Assembly (NCBI GenBank): GCA_012841485.1
Contig: DUUU01000561.1
Span: 1 to 7,912 of the forward strand
Length of the DNA stretch: 7,912 nucleotides
Direction: 5' to 3'
Origin: Armatimonadota bacterium
GTDB taxonomy: Bacteria > Armatimonadota > JAAZEB01
How positions within the stretch are numbered: the stretch's first letter is position 1; each line of letters starts with the position of its first letter. Of the stretch, positions 7,462 to 7,912 are shown piece after piece. The position numbers and the translations under genes are program-made. The notes below the pieces were generated by a model. It was not told the origin of the DNA. It searched no databases and saw only the letters and a list, made by a program, of their open reading frames with translations.

Positions 7462-7803
7462 GGCCGCGAGTGCCCGATCTGGCACTTCTCGGGGCATGGC
7501 TCGCACCCGGGCGACCCGTCGGTGTGCGGCGCCGAGGCGGGATTGGTGTTCTGCGGGCCGACGCCGGGCAGCATCACGGTGAGCACGAGGTCACAGCTCC
7601 AGAAGGCGGATCTGAGCAGGTCGCGGGCATTCATCCACAACGCCTGCCTCACGGCTCTGCCGGCGGAGGAGATGCTGAAGGTGGTCGCAAAGCAGGTGTG
7701 GGAGGTCAAGGCAGACGTGGCGCGTGTATCGTTGCGGGTCGGCGTGCATAGCCCGGAGCCGCCGCAGCGCGCGCTGGACCTGAAGCTGGGAAGGCAGCCG
7801 TAG
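7456..7803 (+). pseudogene. CHAT-protease-like domain remnant (start missing, ends at TAG)
   Basis: The frame opens after a TGA at 7453-7455 and has no ATG before the first motif (first GTG at 7522). Its codons end overwhelmingly in G or C, as in real genes here. Motifs resemble the C-terminal half of CHAT domains, caspase-related cysteine proteases often fused to TPRs. IWHFSGHGSHPGDPS includes the candidate catalytic His (codon 7495-7497). AGLVF and ITVSTRSQLQKADLSRSR lead to AFIHNACLTA with the candidate Cys (codon 7645-7647), 50 residues after the His, a normal CHAT spacing. Beyond that, KQVWEVKADVARVS could match the LWxVxD region, but the helix usually between is short or lost. Another frame just upstream encodes MEKILAESPGDVKAA, like the strand before CHAT His, hinting at a frameshift near 7455-7468. 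A sequencing frameshift instead of decay is possible. Confidence 0.45.
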
Positions 7804-7912
7804 GAGCGCGTCTTCGTGCCCGGCAGCACCATCGCCGGAAAGATCCGGGGGCAGGCAACCGCATGAGATCTCCCCACGATACCGGAAGGATCTGCTGGGC
7901 CGGGCGCCTGGC
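7804..7912 (+). pseudogene. Possible RAMP/Cas7-like fragment in continuation of the same frame past TAG
   Basis: Immediately after the TAG at 7801-7803 the same frame continues for 20 codons with coding-like third positions. It encodes ERVFVPGSTIAGKIRGQATA and stops at TGA (7864-7866). FVPGSTIAGKIR closely resembles the PYIPGSSLKGKMR loop-helix of Csm3/Cmr4/Cas7-type CRISPR RAMP proteins. The next frame over (7865 to the edge) gives EISPRYRKDLLGRAPG, which could be the following helix after a frameshift. The preceding residues ARVSLRVGVHSPEP could be the RAMP first strand. Only about 35 residues support this. There is no CRISPR array or other cas gene in the window, so the call rests on one motif. 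Confidence 0.22.

Noticed and set aside
7281..7877. A 198-codon minus-strand frame over the CHAT-like region
   Set aside because: Low-complexity Ser/Pro/Arg/Thr composition, and it lies opposite a plus-strand frame with better codon use and recognisable motifs.

Overview
This is a compact, GC-rich bacterial window. Codon third positions are mostly G or C, genes are tightly packed, and GTG and TTG starts occur beside ATG. The O-antigen ligase-like protein and paired glycosyltransferases suggest a surface-polysaccharide-making, probably didermic bacterium. I cannot name the phylum.

Region 1 (1-3018, minus strand) is a four-gene operon read right to left: a HAD phosphatase, two family 2 glycosyltransferases, and the N-terminus of an O-antigen ligase/polymerase-like membrane protein that runs off the left edge. 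All three junctions are 4-nt overlaps (GTGA, TTGA, ATGA). A near-consensus promoter (TTGACG, 17 nt, TATAAT) lies so close to the first GTG that the mRNA is predicted to be leaderless.

Region 2 (3028-5446) holds single-gene units: a nucleotidyltransferase-fold protein (minus), a divergent SRPBCC lipid/polyketide-binding-like protein (plus), and a GGDEF diguanylate cyclase (minus). The cyclase converges on the SRPBCC gene, with a perfect hairpin between them. It has its own promoter, a helical N-terminal region and no canonical inhibitory site.

Region 3 (5484-7461, minus) is peptide chain release factor 3 (prfC), full length. It is preceded by about 350 nt with no convincing gene. Upstream of that lies a second good promoter (TTTACA, 17 nt, TAGAAT), so prfC may have a long, hairpin-rich leader.

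Region 4 (7456-7912, plus) looks like broken coding sequence. A frame with coding-like codon use but no start carries CHAT-protease-like motifs (HFSGHG and a NAC cysteine 50 residues later). It then hits an in-frame TAG and continues into a segment resembling the PGSSLKG loop of CRISPR RAMP/Cas7-type proteins. Both assignments come from motifs read by eye. Together they are the most intriguing accessory signal in the window.
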